A stretch of DNA of 64,000 bases from contig CAYOEZ010000003.1 in assembly GCA_964402955.1 (NCBI GenBank), forward strand, positions 1-64,000, read 5' to 3'. Source of the stretch: CAYOEZ01 sp964402955 (GTDB lineage Bacteria > Chloroflexota > DTOL01 > DAOUCN01). The notes beneath the pieces were generated by a model that did not search any database, had not been told where the DNA came from, and worked only from the letters and a program-made list of their open reading frames with translations. Position numbers and translations under genes: made by a program. Positions 50,205 through 58,430 of this stretch are shown piece by piece; position 1 is the first letter of the stretch, and each line of letters starts with the position of its first letter.

Positions 50205-53200
50205 ATGAAAGGTTCACGGCTCTATCGATCGTTAGCGTTCGTTGTGAGTATCGTCCTACTGGCGGCGTCATTGGGTATCCCCGCCCAGGTGCAGCCAGCA
50301 GGAGCACAGACGTCACTTGCTCCCCAGGCCTATGCAGTAGCAGACGCGGGCTCGCAAGATGCAGTCCACGCTCAGGCGTTATCAGACGCGGTGGTGATCG
50401 ATAACCATGACTACGCCACGGCAGCCGATGACCCACAGGCAACCCCCCACCCCCATAGCGGCGATGCGACTGATATCGTCCCTCTGGATGTGCTGGGAAC
50501 AAAACGCGTCATGGTGCTGCGCGTCTACTTCCACGACTACGCCAACGCCTCGCGCTACAGCACAGCGCAGGTTGATGGCTTCTTCGGTGAGCTTGATACT
50601 CTCTGGCGCAATACGTCCTACAACAAGATCAACATCGAGGCACGCGTCACAGATCTTTTCCAGTTGCCCGCTAACCGTAGCGCCTACATCGACGATTTCT
50701 CCGATGGCGATCTCTCCAACGGGAGCAAGTTCAGCAAAGTCCTCAACGATTCGATCGCCAACGCCCCGGGTGGGCTCGACTGGAGCAACCTGGACGCCGT
50801 GATGGTGGTGATGGCCGAGACGAGCATGGCGCAATTCCACCGCGGCCAGGGCGGCGGCGGCTGTAATCTCAACATGGGTCCAGGTGGGCCAATCAAGAGT
50901 GTAGGCTGCGCCATCTTCAGTGAAAACCCCATCGATAGTGACAGGGCTGTGTGGGGGCGATGGGCGCACGAGATCGGCCATGCCTTCCAGGTGGGCGGCC
51001 CGGCCCACCCCAGCAACTACAACAACGAATTCGAGTTGATGGACCGCAACATGCCGGGCCAGACGGGCGTCTTCGAGAAGCAGTCCAATGCTGGCTTCCC
51101 GGGCTGGCTGCCCGCTGCCAAGTACGCCAGCTTCACCCCGTCGTGCGCCGTGGGCGGCTGTGTCGGCGTCGGCGGCGGCACGGCTTTCATCTGGGCAGAA
51201 GAGTACGATCCCACCGGCATGCCCAACAAGCAGGCCGTCAAAGCCTACATCTCCAATAGCCTATACTACCTGATCAGCGTGCGCCGCCGTGTCCTGGGCG
51301 ACGATCTGAACGCCGCCTACGGCGGCATCCCGGACGAAGGTGTGCTCATCGAGCGTGTGTCCGAGGGATCCGATCCCTGGGTGACCGTGCAGGGCAAGGG
51401 CGGCGTTCGCACCGTTCTATGGAAGCAGGGCGACCTGTATACCAATGCTAGCGATGGTATTTCCATCAGCGTCGCCAAGAAGGTTGACGACGACAACTAC
51501 CAGGTCTTCGTGCGCTATGGCGACAACTCACTGCGCCCCGACGTCGGCCTCAACCCCTGGGTGTCGCCGCCGGGCAATACCTGGGAAACGACCGACATCT
51601 GGGTCGATAGCCCGGTCAACGGCTACGGGACATACCGCTACGGCTCGTGGAGCGACGGCGCCGGCGGCACGGTGCCCCGCGGCAACGGCGACGACCCGGC
51701 CGTTGGTCAACTCAATCGCCTCTACGCCCGCGTGCGCAATTTCGGCGGGCAGACCGCAACCAATATCGTCGTGCGCTTCGATATCACCGATCCGCCGGGC
51801 AAGGGCATCAACGGCGCCAATGGCTTCATCGGCCTGGGGACGGTCACATCGGTGCAGTTCCCGTCTCTGGCCAGCCTGGCCGCGGGCAGCTTCACCGATG
51901 TCTATCTGGAATGGACGCCCAGCTTCCCGCTTACGCCGGAACAGATCGCTGCGGGCATTTTCTACTTCCATACCTGCGTGCGGGTGAGGCTCGATGCAGT
52001 CTCTGGCGAGACCGTTCTGGGCAACCAGGACGGCGTCGACGAGCAGGAGAACATCGACTACTTCCAGACGCCGGCTCCCGGCATGGGCGCGGCCAAGTAT
52101 AGCGATTTCATACATCTGCGCAATGATGATCCGGCGCGGCGCAAGTACTTCTACTTGAACTATGTGCCACATCTGCCCGATGGCTGGACAGTTGACCTGA
52201 ACAACGGCGTCTTTGGGCTGGAGCTTGACCCAGGGCAGCAAGTTGATATCCCGATCGTCATCCAGAGCGGCGGCTCGGTCACACCGACCGTCGGCGACAT
52301 CTTCAATGTGGACGTGGCTGCGTCGAGCCAGCGCATGCTTGTCAACGCACTCGATCCGAAGGACATGCACGTCGAGTTCAAGCAGTTGGGTGGGGTTACC
52401 GTCCAGGCCTACGTGCTGCAGATGCCGCGCCTGCGCTGCGACGGGATTTCGACGGCCTCCCCCAATCATCCGTTCATCTGGGGCCGTCTGGAAAACATCG
52501 GAGACTATCTTCCTCCCACCGGTCAGGGGTTGCCCATCTTCCTTGAGGGCGTCGATTCCAAGCGCAACTTCCTGCCCCTCTCGGCGCAGATCGTCTATAC
52601 CGACCGCGATGGCAACTTCATGGGCTACTTGAACGACCGCAACCAGATGCCGCTGCGCGAGGTAATCTGCCTCTTCGCCGGCACCGACAAGCTGGCCAGC
52701 GCATCGAGCGGCTACGTGCGCCTGCATGACCCACAACGGGTGGCCTACGTCTACAATGCCGGCGACAACGCCATGGGCTCGTTCAACACGTTCCTGAGCA
52801 ACCACGGTTTGGCGGTCGACCAGGTTCCGCTCGCGCAAGCAAGCTTCTTCGACTTCTCGGCCGACATCGCGATCATCGTCGGCGCCAACACCGGCGGTCA
52901 GGGATCGTTCTTCTCCGCCAGCGCGGCAAATGCCCTCAAGGCATCCGGCAAGCCGCTGCTAGGCTTGAGCGAGGGCGGAGCGGCGCTGTTCGACGCCTAC
53001 GGTCTGGATATCGGCTATGGCGATACCTGGTATGCGACAGGAAGCGGCATCATCGTTGTCAATAGCCTCCACAGCGTCTGGTCGTCACCCTGGCCGCTGG
53101 CGGTGTCTACCAACGAGTTGCTGTCTCTCTATAACGCTGACGCTGCGCTGCTAGCTGTATATCGGCCAACGCCCAGGCGCGGTATCACGCCAATCGGCCG

Positions 53201-53390
53201 CCAGATCGGCGCTGCAAGCCACTATCCGCTCATCTCGCAGTCAATGAACGGGCAATGCGCTACACTGTGGGGTTTTAGCGGCGCGCCGGTCAGTATGACA
53301 TCCACTGGCAAAGACGTGTTCTTGAACCTGGTGCTCGACGCCACCTGCCAGTCATCCGTCTTCCTGCCGACGATTCTCAGCAACAACTGA
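50205..53390 (+). CDS. Secreted M6-like metalloprotease with C-terminal beta domains
   Basis: A 1061-residue exported protein. The signal peptide covers residues 1-30 (LAFVVSIVLLAASLGIPA). An M6-like protease domain begins near 95 (KRMVLRVYFHDYANASRY), with the zinc motif HEIGH at 255-259 in WAHEIGHAFQVGG, and a downstream ELMDRNMPGQ that may supply the Met-turn. Beta-sandwich regions for substrate or surface binding occupy 430-760, and a further domain follows (VAYVYNAGDNAMGSFNTFLS). It ends SVFLPTILSNN, similar in type to the end of the protease at 18224. Expression should be strong from the consensus promoter. The gene is flanked by hairpins and stands alone. Confidence 0.85.
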   Translation: MKGSRLYRSLAFVVSIVLLAASLGIPAQVQPAGAQTSLAPQAYAVADAGSQDAVHAQALSDAVVIDNHDYATAADDPQATPHPHSGDATDIVPLDVLGTKRVMVLRVYFHDYANASRYSTAQVDGFFGELDTLWRNTSYNKINIEARVTDLFQLPANRSAYIDDFSDGDLSNGSKFSKVLNDSIANAPGGLDWSNLDAVMVVMAETSMAQFHRGQGGGGCNLNMGPGGPIKSVGCAIFSENPIDSDRAVWGRWAHEIGHAFQVGGPAHPSNYNNEFELMDRNMPGQTGVFEKQSNAGFPGWLPAAKYASFTPSCAVGGCVGVGGGTAFIWAEEYDPTGMPNKQAVKAYISNSLYYLISVRRRVLGDDLNAAYGGIPDEGVLIERVSEGSDPWVTVQGKGGVRTVLWKQGDLYTNASDGISISVAKKVDDDNYQVFVRYGDNSLRPDVGLNPWVSPPGNTWETTDIWVDSPVNGYGTYRYGSWSDGAGGTVPRGNGDDPAVGQLNRLYARVRNFGGQTATNIVVRFDITDPPGKGINGANGFIGLGTVTSVQFPSLASLAAGSFTDVYLEWTPSFPLTPEQIAAGIFYFHTCVRVRLDAVSGETVLGNQDGVDEQENIDYFQTPAPGMGAAKYSDFIHLRNDDPARRKYFYLNYVPHLPDGWTVDLNNGVFGLELDPGQQVDIPIVIQSGGSVTPTVGDIFNVDVAASSQRMLVNALDPKDMHVEFKQLGGVTVQAYVLQMPRLRCDGISTASPNHPFIWGRLENIGDYLPPTGQGLPIFLEGVDSKRNFLPLSAQIVYTDRDGNFMGYLNDRNQMPLREVICLFAGTDKLASASSGYVRLHDPQRVAYVYNAGDNAMGSFNTFLSNHGLAVDQVPLAQASFFDFSADIAIIVGANTGGQGSFFSASAANALKASGKPLLGLSEGGAALFDAYGLDIGYGDTWYATGSGIIVVNSLHSVWSSPWPLAVSTNELLSLYNADAALLAVYRPTPRRGITPIGRQIGAASHYPLISQSMNGQCATLWGFSGAPVSMTSTGKDVFLNLVLDATCQSSVFLPTILSNN

Positions 53391-53456
53391 GGCAGGGGGA
53401 CGGGAACGGGGACGCGGATAGGAGCAAAAGAGCCGCGGATGATCGCGGATAGAAAG

Positions 53457-53490
53457 AGACTTCCGAAGTTTTCGAAAACTTCGGAAGTCT
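53457..53490. terminator. Perfect 34-bp palindrome between convergent genes
   Basis: AGACTTCCGAAGTTTTC (53457-53473) is followed at once by its exact reverse complement (53474-53490). It ends the protease gene and uvrC transcripts and shares its arm with the hairpin at 30121. Confidence 0.75.
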
Positions 53491-53564
53491 TGTTCAAAGT
53501 CTTGTTCTATCGGCGCAAGTCTGCGGCCTTTCTATTCTTATCCGCGTCCCCGTCCTCACTCCCG

Positions 53565-55523
53565 CTATAGCAATTCCTTCAGCCGCTGTGCTGCGGCGCG
53601 GGTCATGCCCGGCACGGCGGCGACGTCATCCAGCGCCGCGTCGCGGATCGCCTGTACATTGCCGAACTTCTTGATCAGCGCCGCCTTGCGGCGCGGGCCG
53701 ATTCCCGGCACCTCGTCCAGCAGCGAGCGCATGCCCTTCTTCTGGCGCAGCGTCTTATGGTAGGTGATGGCGAAGCGGTGCCCCCCGTCGCGGATGCGCT
53801 GCACCAGATAGAGCGCCTGCGACGTGCGCGGCAGTAGCAGCGGCTCCGACTGGCCGGGCTGGAAGATCTCCTCACGCTCCTTGGCCAGGCCAACGGTCGG
53901 CACCTCGGTGACGCCAAGCTCGTCCATGATCTCCATAGCCGCGCTCAATTGCCCCTTGCCGCCATCGACGATCACCAGGTTGGGCAGGATCGTCCAGGGG
54001 TCGGCCTCGGCTGTAGCGGCGGCGACCGCCGCCGCCGTCCCTGATTCCGCCTGCTCCCTGCCCGCTGGTTCTTCCTCCCTGCCCCCTGCTCCCTGCTCCC
54101 TGCTCTCTTCTCCCCCCGTCTCCTCTTGCGGATGGCGCGCCCGCTTGAAGCGCCGCCGCAGCACCTCCTGCATCATGGCGAAGTCATTGGCGCCCTGCAC
54201 TGTCTTGATCTTGAAGCGGCGATAGTGGGCGTTGCGCGGCGCGCCGTTCTCGAAGACGACCATCGAGCCGACGGGGTTTGTGCCCTGGATGTTAGAGATG
54301 TCGTAGCACTCGATGCGCAGCGGGGCAGTGGTCAGCCCCAGGTACTCCTGTAGCTCCAGTACGGCGCCCATCGTCTTGTTGCTGTCGGCCAGCCATTGGG
54401 CGCGCAGTTGAGCCAGCGTCTCGGTGGCGTTCTCTGCGGCCATTGCCACAAGCTGCCTGTCCTCGGCTTTGCGCTGCACGCGCAGGCTGACGCGCGTCCC
54501 CTTTTTGCTCTTCAGCCACGACTCGATGATGTGCACCTCTTCGATCTCGTTGGGCAGGAGAATTTTGGGCGGGATGTCGGTGGCGCTGTCGTAGAATTGC
54601 TGCAGGAAGCTGCCCAGTACCTCTTTGTCTCCAGACTCCTTCGTTCCTTCCAGGACATAGTTCTCGCGGCCGATCAGCCGCCCGCCGCGGATGAAAAAGA
54701 GCTGGACGCAGGCCTCGCCGTTGGAGCGGGCAAAGGCGATCACGTCTTGATCGGAGAAGGTGGTCGAGACGACGCGTTGCGTTTCGGCCACACGCTTGAT
54801 AGCCTGCAGCTTATCGCGCAGCGCCGCGGCCCGCTCGAAGCGCAGCGTCTCGGCGGCCTCGTTCATGTGGCGGGCAATGTCCTTGACCACTCCGTCATGC
54901 CTGCCTTCAAGAAAGAGGATGGCCTGCTGCACCGCTTCATCGTACTCGGCCTTGGTCGTCACGCCGATGCACGGCCCCAGGCAGCGGTGGATGTAGAGGT
55001 ACAGGCAGGCGCGTTTGTCCTTGCCGGTGATGACGCGGTTGCAGGTGCGGTAGGGGAAGAGCCGGTTGAGTAATTCCATCGTCGAGCGCACCGAGCGGGC
55101 GCTGGCATAGGGGCCAAAGTAGCGCGCTCCGTCCTGCTCGACGCGGCGTGTCGTGAAGACGCGCGGCCATTCTTCGTTGGTCGTGATCTTGATGTAGAGG
55201 TAGTTCTTGTCGTCGCGCAGGCGGATGTTGAAGAAGGGGCGATGCTTCTTGATCAGCGTACACTCGAGAATGAGGGCTTCCAACTCTGAGGCTGTGACGA
55301 TGTATTCGATGTCTTCGATCAGCGCAACCAGACGGCGCGTTTTCATCTCCTGGCCGTCGTGCGAGTGGAAGTAGGAGCGCACGCGGTTGCGCAGGCTGAT
55401 TGCCTTGCCCACGTAGATCACCTTGCCGGTGGCATCCTTCATGATGTAGACGCCGGGCTTGGCGGGCAGGTTCTTGAGCGTTGTTTGAAGTCTGGCTTGC
55501 GCGTCTGAGGCTTGCTGTGCCAT
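53565..55523 (-). CDS. uvrC: Excinuclease ABC subunit C
   Basis: UvrC makes both incisions around damaged DNA in nucleotide excision repair. The 652-residue protein has an N-terminal GIY-YIG domain (GVYIMKD, VIYVGKA, LRNRVRSYF), the Cys-rich segment RTCNRVITGKDKRACLYLYI, a UVR motif near 215, and a C-terminal RNase H-like domain with LRIECYDISNIQGTNPVGSM and IVDGGKGQLSAAM. Tandem helix-hairpin-helix motifs close the chain. Before DGGKGQ there is an insert of about 45 residues rich in Glu, Gly and Ala, made by a heptanucleotide repeat. The ATG at 55523 has no Shine-Dalgarno and lies 9 bases from a -10 hexamer, so the mRNA may be leaderless. Confidence 0.96.
   Translation of the reverse strand: MAQQASDAQARLQTTLKNLPAKPGVYIMKDATGKVIYVGKAISLRNRVRSYFHSHDGQEMKTRRLVALIEDIEYIVTASELEALILECTLIKKHRPFFNIRLRDDKNYLYIKITTNEEWPRVFTTRRVEQDGARYFGPYASARSVRSTMELLNRLFPYRTCNRVITGKDKRACLYLYIHRCLGPCIGVTTKAEYDEAVQQAILFLEGRHDGVVKDIARHMNEAAETLRFERAAALRDKLQAIKRVAETQRVVSTTFSDQDVIAFARSNGEACVQLFFIRGGRLIGRENYVLEGTKESGDKEVLGSFLQQFYDSATDIPPKILLPNEIEEVHIIESWLKSKKGTRVSLRVQRKAEDRQLVAMAAENATETLAQLRAQWLADSNKTMGAVLELQEYLGLTTAPLRIECYDISNIQGTNPVGSMVVFENGAPRNAHYRRFKIKTVQGANDFAMMQEVLRRRFKRARHPQEETGGEESREQGAGGREEEPAGREQAESGTAAAVAAATAEADPWTILPNLVIVDGGKGQLSAAMEIMDELGVTEVPTVGLAKEREEIFQPGQSEPLLLPRTSQALYLVQRIRDGGHRFAITYHKTLRQKKGMRSLLDEVPGIGPRRKAALIKKFGNVQAIRDAALDDVAAVPGMTRAAAQRLKELL
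54041..54117 (-). repeat. Heptanucleotide repeat inside the uvrC coding sequence
   Basis: The plus strand reads in 7-base units around TCCCTGC (54055, 54076, 54090 and 54097 exact; CCCCTGC, TCTCTTC and others degenerate). Because 21 bases make 7 codons, the frame is kept and gives the stretch EESREQGAGGREEEPAGREQ. It lies in a variable loop of UvrC. Confidence 0.8.
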
Positions 55524-55532
55524 GATAGGGAT

Positions 55533-55538
55533 ATTGTA
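55533..55538 (-). promoter_or_regulatory. Putative -10 of uvrC
   Basis: TACAAT on the minus strand ends 9 bases before the uvrC ATG, which fits a leaderless message. No clear -35 is present. Confidence 0.4.
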
Positions 55539-55568
55539 GCACAAATGAGCGGTTTTTGCATGATTGCG

Positions 55569-55597
55569 TTGACACGACCCAGTGATTGGGGTATACT
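55569..55597 (+). promoter_or_regulatory. Promoter of brnTA
   Basis: TTGACA (55569-55574) and TATACT (55592-55597) are 17 bases apart, 41 bases before the brnT start. Confidence 0.8.
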
Positions 55598-55638
55598 CTG
55601 ATCAGGGTGCTAGCCACCACCGCACGGGAAGGAATACC

Positions 55639-55926
55639 ATGGAGTTGGAGTGGGATCCTAAGAAGGCAGCCAGCAATCTGAAGAAGCACCGGGTGTCCTT
55701 TGCTGAGGCCGCGACCGTATTCAGCGACCGGCTCAGCATTACGATCCCTGATCCCGATCATTCAGTAAACGAAGATCGACAGATTACCGTTGGCATGTCC
55801 GATCGTTCTCGCTTGCTTATGGTGGCGCACGCAGAACGTGGCGACCGTATCCGTATCATTAGCGCACGTGAGCTGACGAAAGCTGAGAAAGAATCCTATG
55901 CAGAAGCAAACGAATTCAGAACCTGA
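55639..55926 (+). CDS. brnT: BrnT family ribonuclease toxin
   Basis: A 95-residue toxin of the BrnT family, RelE-fold RNases that block translation. It begins MELEWDPKKAASNLKKHRVS, contains FAEAATVFSDRLSITIPDPD, and ends RIRIISARELTKAEKESYAE, all typical of PF04365. GGAAGGA precedes the ATG at 55639. As in other brnTA loci the toxin gene comes first and overlaps the antitoxin gene, here by 29 bases. Confidence 0.93.
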   Translation: MELEWDPKKAASNLKKHRVSFAEAATVFSDRLSITIPDPDHSVNEDRQITVGMSDRSRLLMVAHAERGDRIRIISARELTKAEKESYAEANEFRT

Positions 55927-56143
55927 AGATGACTTGCGGCCCGAGTATGATCTGAAAGAACTGCTTAAGGGCGGCGCGCGTGGCAAGTACGCTGAACGCT
56001 ATCAAGCGGGTACTAACCTTGTGTTACTGGAACCCGATGTGGCGAAGGCATTCCCGACCGAGAAATCGGTCAACGACGCCCTGCGCCTCGTGCTGGAGTT
56101 GTCCAGGATACCCGAAAGCCAGAAACGTACTGCCAAGGCGTAG
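55898..56143 (+). CDS. brnA: BrnA-type antitoxin
   Basis: An 81-residue partner of BrnT. The N-terminal half (DDLRPEYDLKELLKGGARGK) is the region that contacts toxin in such pairs. The C-terminal half reads as a ribbon-helix-helix domain (GTNLVLLEPDVAKAF then TEKSVNDALRLVLEL), which would dimerise and repress the operon. The start lies within brnT, which couples their translation. The assignment rests on position and fold more than on close family identity. Confidence 0.85.
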   Translation: MQKQTNSEPEDDLRPEYDLKELLKGGARGKYAERYQAGTNLVLLEPDVAKAFPTEKSVNDALRLVLELSRIPESQKRTAKA

Positions 56144-56180
56144 CAGCGCCGCATCGAGGCTGAACAGTGAGGACTCGCCC

Positions 56181-56396
56181 ATGACCGAGCTGATCTGGGA
56201 TGGCAAGTATGACGCCAACGGATGCTGCTCTATGATCGGTGGAACCGCAGGTCGAGAGGTTTTGTCCGAAATCCCCAACCATATTACGTCATATGATCCA
56301 TCTAGGGAGAGCGGGGTCTGTGGCGAACACGCCGCCAAGCCGAGGAGCTGGCAACTTGACCACGCCAAGACGGAACGAGGCAATCATGCTCTATGA
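56181..56396 (+). pseudogene. Fragment resembling the start of a DNA methyltransferase gene
   Basis: A 71-codon frame beginning MTELIWDGKYDANG. From memory this is the start of type III/II site-specific DNA methyltransferases (Mod subunits), where it continues into a conserved block; here it turns at once into unrelated sequence, CCSMIGGTAGREVLSEIPNH. No methyltransferase motif (DPPY, FxGxG) is present. I read it as the stump of a deleted restriction-modification gene next to a toxin-antitoxin pair. It could also be a chance small protein. Confidence 0.4.
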
Positions 56397-56820
56397 AAGC
56401 GATGTGATCGACGCAGTGTGCCGTCACCTAGCAGGGCACGGCTTCACGATCCTCCAGAGACTCTCCACCACTCAGCACGGGATCGACATCATCGCTTCGC
56501 GAGAAGAACCAAGTCCTATGGAATTGTCGATTGAGGCCAAGGGCGAGACAAGCGAGCGCAAGGAAAGCCAGCGATTCGGCAAGCCCTTCGATAGCGCCCA
56601 GGTCAAGATCCATGTCGCCGAAGCCATCTACGCAGCGGCTGCACTCATCTCCTCACCGCAGGTTCACCCCTACCGCCGCGTGGCTGTTGCGTTCCCTCAG
56701 GATCCCCTTCATCAGAGGTACGCTGCTTCAGTGCAGCCGGCCCTTACCGCCCTTACTGTCGGCGTCTTCTGGGTCACAGACGACAAGAAGGTCTCTCTGG
56801 TCGCACCGTGGGAGCTCTAG
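56386..56820 (+). CDS. PD-(D/E)xK nuclease-like hypothetical protein
   Basis: A 144-residue protein whose first half has the layout of a restriction-endonuclease-like fold: an N-terminal helix (ESDVIDAVCRHLAGHGFTIL), then HGIDIIAS, and after a turn LSIEAKGETS, giving the D...ExK catalytic pattern. QVKIHVAEAIYAAAALISSP is the following helix. The C-terminal part is a plain alpha/beta end. The function is unknown; such proteins act in DNA repair or defence. I start at ATG 56386; the ribosome binding site is weak. It overlaps the methyltransferase-like fragment. Confidence 0.65.
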   Translation: MLYESDVIDAVCRHLAGHGFTILQRLSTTQHGIDIIASREEPSPMELSIEAKGETSERKESQRFGKPFDSAQVKIHVAEAIYAAAALISSPQVHPYRRVAVAFPQDPLHQRYAASVQPALTALTVGVFWVTDDKKVSLVAPWEL

Positions 56821-57059
56821 TGTCCCTTCGACGGGCAAAGCCGCCTAACAACTCGCTGGAGCTGACGGCGGCTGGCATGCCGAAAAGCCGGAGAAGCCTT
56901 GCCTGCCGAGTTGCCGTATAGTGCAACTGGGGAGGGGAATGCGGCGAACATGCGGCCTAATTTCCCCTTGGTGGTTACACGGAAAAATCCCGCATAAGCA
57001 ATGGTTATGCCCCTTGTTCAAGCATGAGTGAGGCAAGCCAGCGTAGGAGTGATTCAGTC

Positions 57060-57674
57060 ATGGGTTTTGATTTTGCAAAAGCCGCCGAACATACTGAACA
57101 CGTAGCAAAATCGGCATCGAGTATCAGCAGTGGTATGACCCAACTACTGGACTACTGCGAAGCGATTTCACCTAGCCCGGCTTGGTCTAGCATCCGGCGC
57201 CTGGACTTCGAAGATGATAGCGCAGACCTGCGCCTATGGCTGGAAAAGGTCTTGTCAAGCGAACCGCCATCTCAGGAAGTCAATGCGTTCTGGTTTGGAC
57301 TGTTCAACCCGGTCCTGGATAATGGTGAAACCAGTTGTGGTCTGTATGTTTCCGGCTCCACCTCGTTTGACCCCGAGGACGAGACGGCAGAATGGGCAGT
57401 TCCGACTGGCGACTCCTATTTGCCCGAAGGGAGATATGCTCATTCACGTGTGCTCGGAGATGCCTATCGCCTCGTCAACAAGAATGGCGTGGCCGATATC
57501 GGAGAATATGTCCTGTGTTTGGGATACGCCAGCCTTGCAGTAAGAACAATCAGTCGTTCCTTGAGCCCGAAACTGCTATTGGGCAGACGCAAATCACGCG
57601 CTATCGCGGTGGGATTTGACTCTGGCGACTTCATAATCCTCGATGATATCAGCACGCAAAGGTTCCCATTGTGA
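57060..57674 (+). CDS. Hypothetical protein
   Basis: A 204-residue protein that I cannot place. It starts with a helical segment (FAKAAEHTEHVAKSASSISS) and then has mixed alpha/beta sequence with many aromatic residues (EVNAFWFGLFNPVLDNGETS, GLYVSGS). There is no signal peptide or membrane helix. GC content falls below the neighbouring genes around 57000-57650, which hints at transfer. I start at 57060, where TAGGAG lies 10 bases upstream; ATG 57024 is possible but has no site. The 239 bases before it hold no gene that I can support. Confidence 0.65.
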   Translation: MGFDFAKAAEHTEHVAKSASSISSGMTQLLDYCEAISPSPAWSSIRRLDFEDDSADLRLWLEKVLSSEPPSQEVNAFWFGLFNPVLDNGETSCGLYVSGSTSFDPEDETAEWAVPTGDSYLPEGRYAHSRVLGDAYRLVNKNGVADIGEYVLCLGYASLAVRTISRSLSPKLLLGRRKSRAIAVGFDSGDFIILDDISTQRFPL

Positions 57675-57689
57675 CCTAGAGGCATCCCC

Positions 57690-58352
57690 ATGAAACCGAT
57701 CCTCCTTGGCATCCTGACCTTTGTGATCGTCGCCAGCTTCTTCATCAGCGGCCTGGCCATCGGCCGCGGTGTGGCGATTACCGACGCCATCCGCTCGCTT
57801 ATTCAGGGCGTGTCCGCCACGCCGACCACCGTCATCTCGCGCGCCGCGGTCATCGAGCAGATTCGTCGCATCCAGCGCCTGGAAACGACCACCTACACCA
57901 TCGAGCGTACCGTCGCCAAACAGACCGACAGTTTCTGGCCGGAGTGGCTGCGCGGCGAACGATTGCTTCTGGTGGCCCACGGCACGATCGTTGCCGGCGT
58001 CGATCTGGACGGATTGAGCGAGAACAACGTGATCGTCTCAGACGACGGGACGTCGGTCGTGATCAACCTGCCGGCTGTGGCGATCTTCAACCAGAACACC
58101 ATCCTCGACAACGAAAAGACGTACGTGTACGACCGCCAACGCGGCATCCTCTCACCGTTCACTATCGATCTTGAGGCCACAGCGCGCCGCGAGGCCGGCA
58201 AGCAGCTCCTGCTCGCTGCATGTGAAGGCGGCATTTTGCGCCAGGCCACCGCCGACAGCCAGCGGGCGATAGAGCATCTCCTTGCTCTCTTGCAGATAGC
58301 GGTCACCGTGAACTCGGCGCCGGTTCCCCCCTGTCCTGTCACAGCATCGTGA
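57690..58352 (+). CDS. DUF4230 domain protein
   Basis: A 220-residue membrane-anchored protein of the DUF4230 family, of unknown role. An N-terminal helix (LLGILTFVIVASFFISGLAI) anchors it, and the soluble part begins ISRAAVIEQIRRIQRLETTT with YTIERTVAKQ. The centre is LLLVAHGTIVAGVDLDGLSE, the typical block in which a Gly-Val-Asp precedes a hydrophobic beta strand. TSVVINLPAVAIFNQNTILD follows. It begins 15 bases after the preceding gene. Confidence 0.85.
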   Translation: MKPILLGILTFVIVASFFISGLAIGRGVAITDAIRSLIQGVSATPTTVISRAAVIEQIRRIQRLETTTYTIERTVAKQTDSFWPEWLRGERLLLVAHGTIVAGVDLDGLSENNVIVSDDGTSVVINLPAVAIFNQNTILDNEKTYVYDRQRGILSPFTIDLEATARREAGKQLLLAACEGGILRQATADSQRAIEHLLALLQIAVTVNSAPVPPCPVTAS

Positions 58353-58363
58353 CCTCTGCGCCT

Positions 58364-58392
58364 TTGCGTCTCCGCTTCCTTTGTGCTACAAT
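58364..58392 (+). promoter_or_regulatory. Promoter of the first GH2 gene
   Basis: TTGCGT (58364-58369) and TACAAT (58387-58392) are 17 bases apart, 39 bases before the start codon at 58431. Confidence 0.65.
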
Positions 58393-58430
58393 GCCCCTGC
58401 ACCCTCATTTCCGCTCGAAGGAGAGAGCAT

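Noticed and set aside
51528..52838. Minus-strand open frame of 436 codons
   Set aside because: It overlaps the secreted protease on the other strand and shows no ribosome binding site or family pattern.
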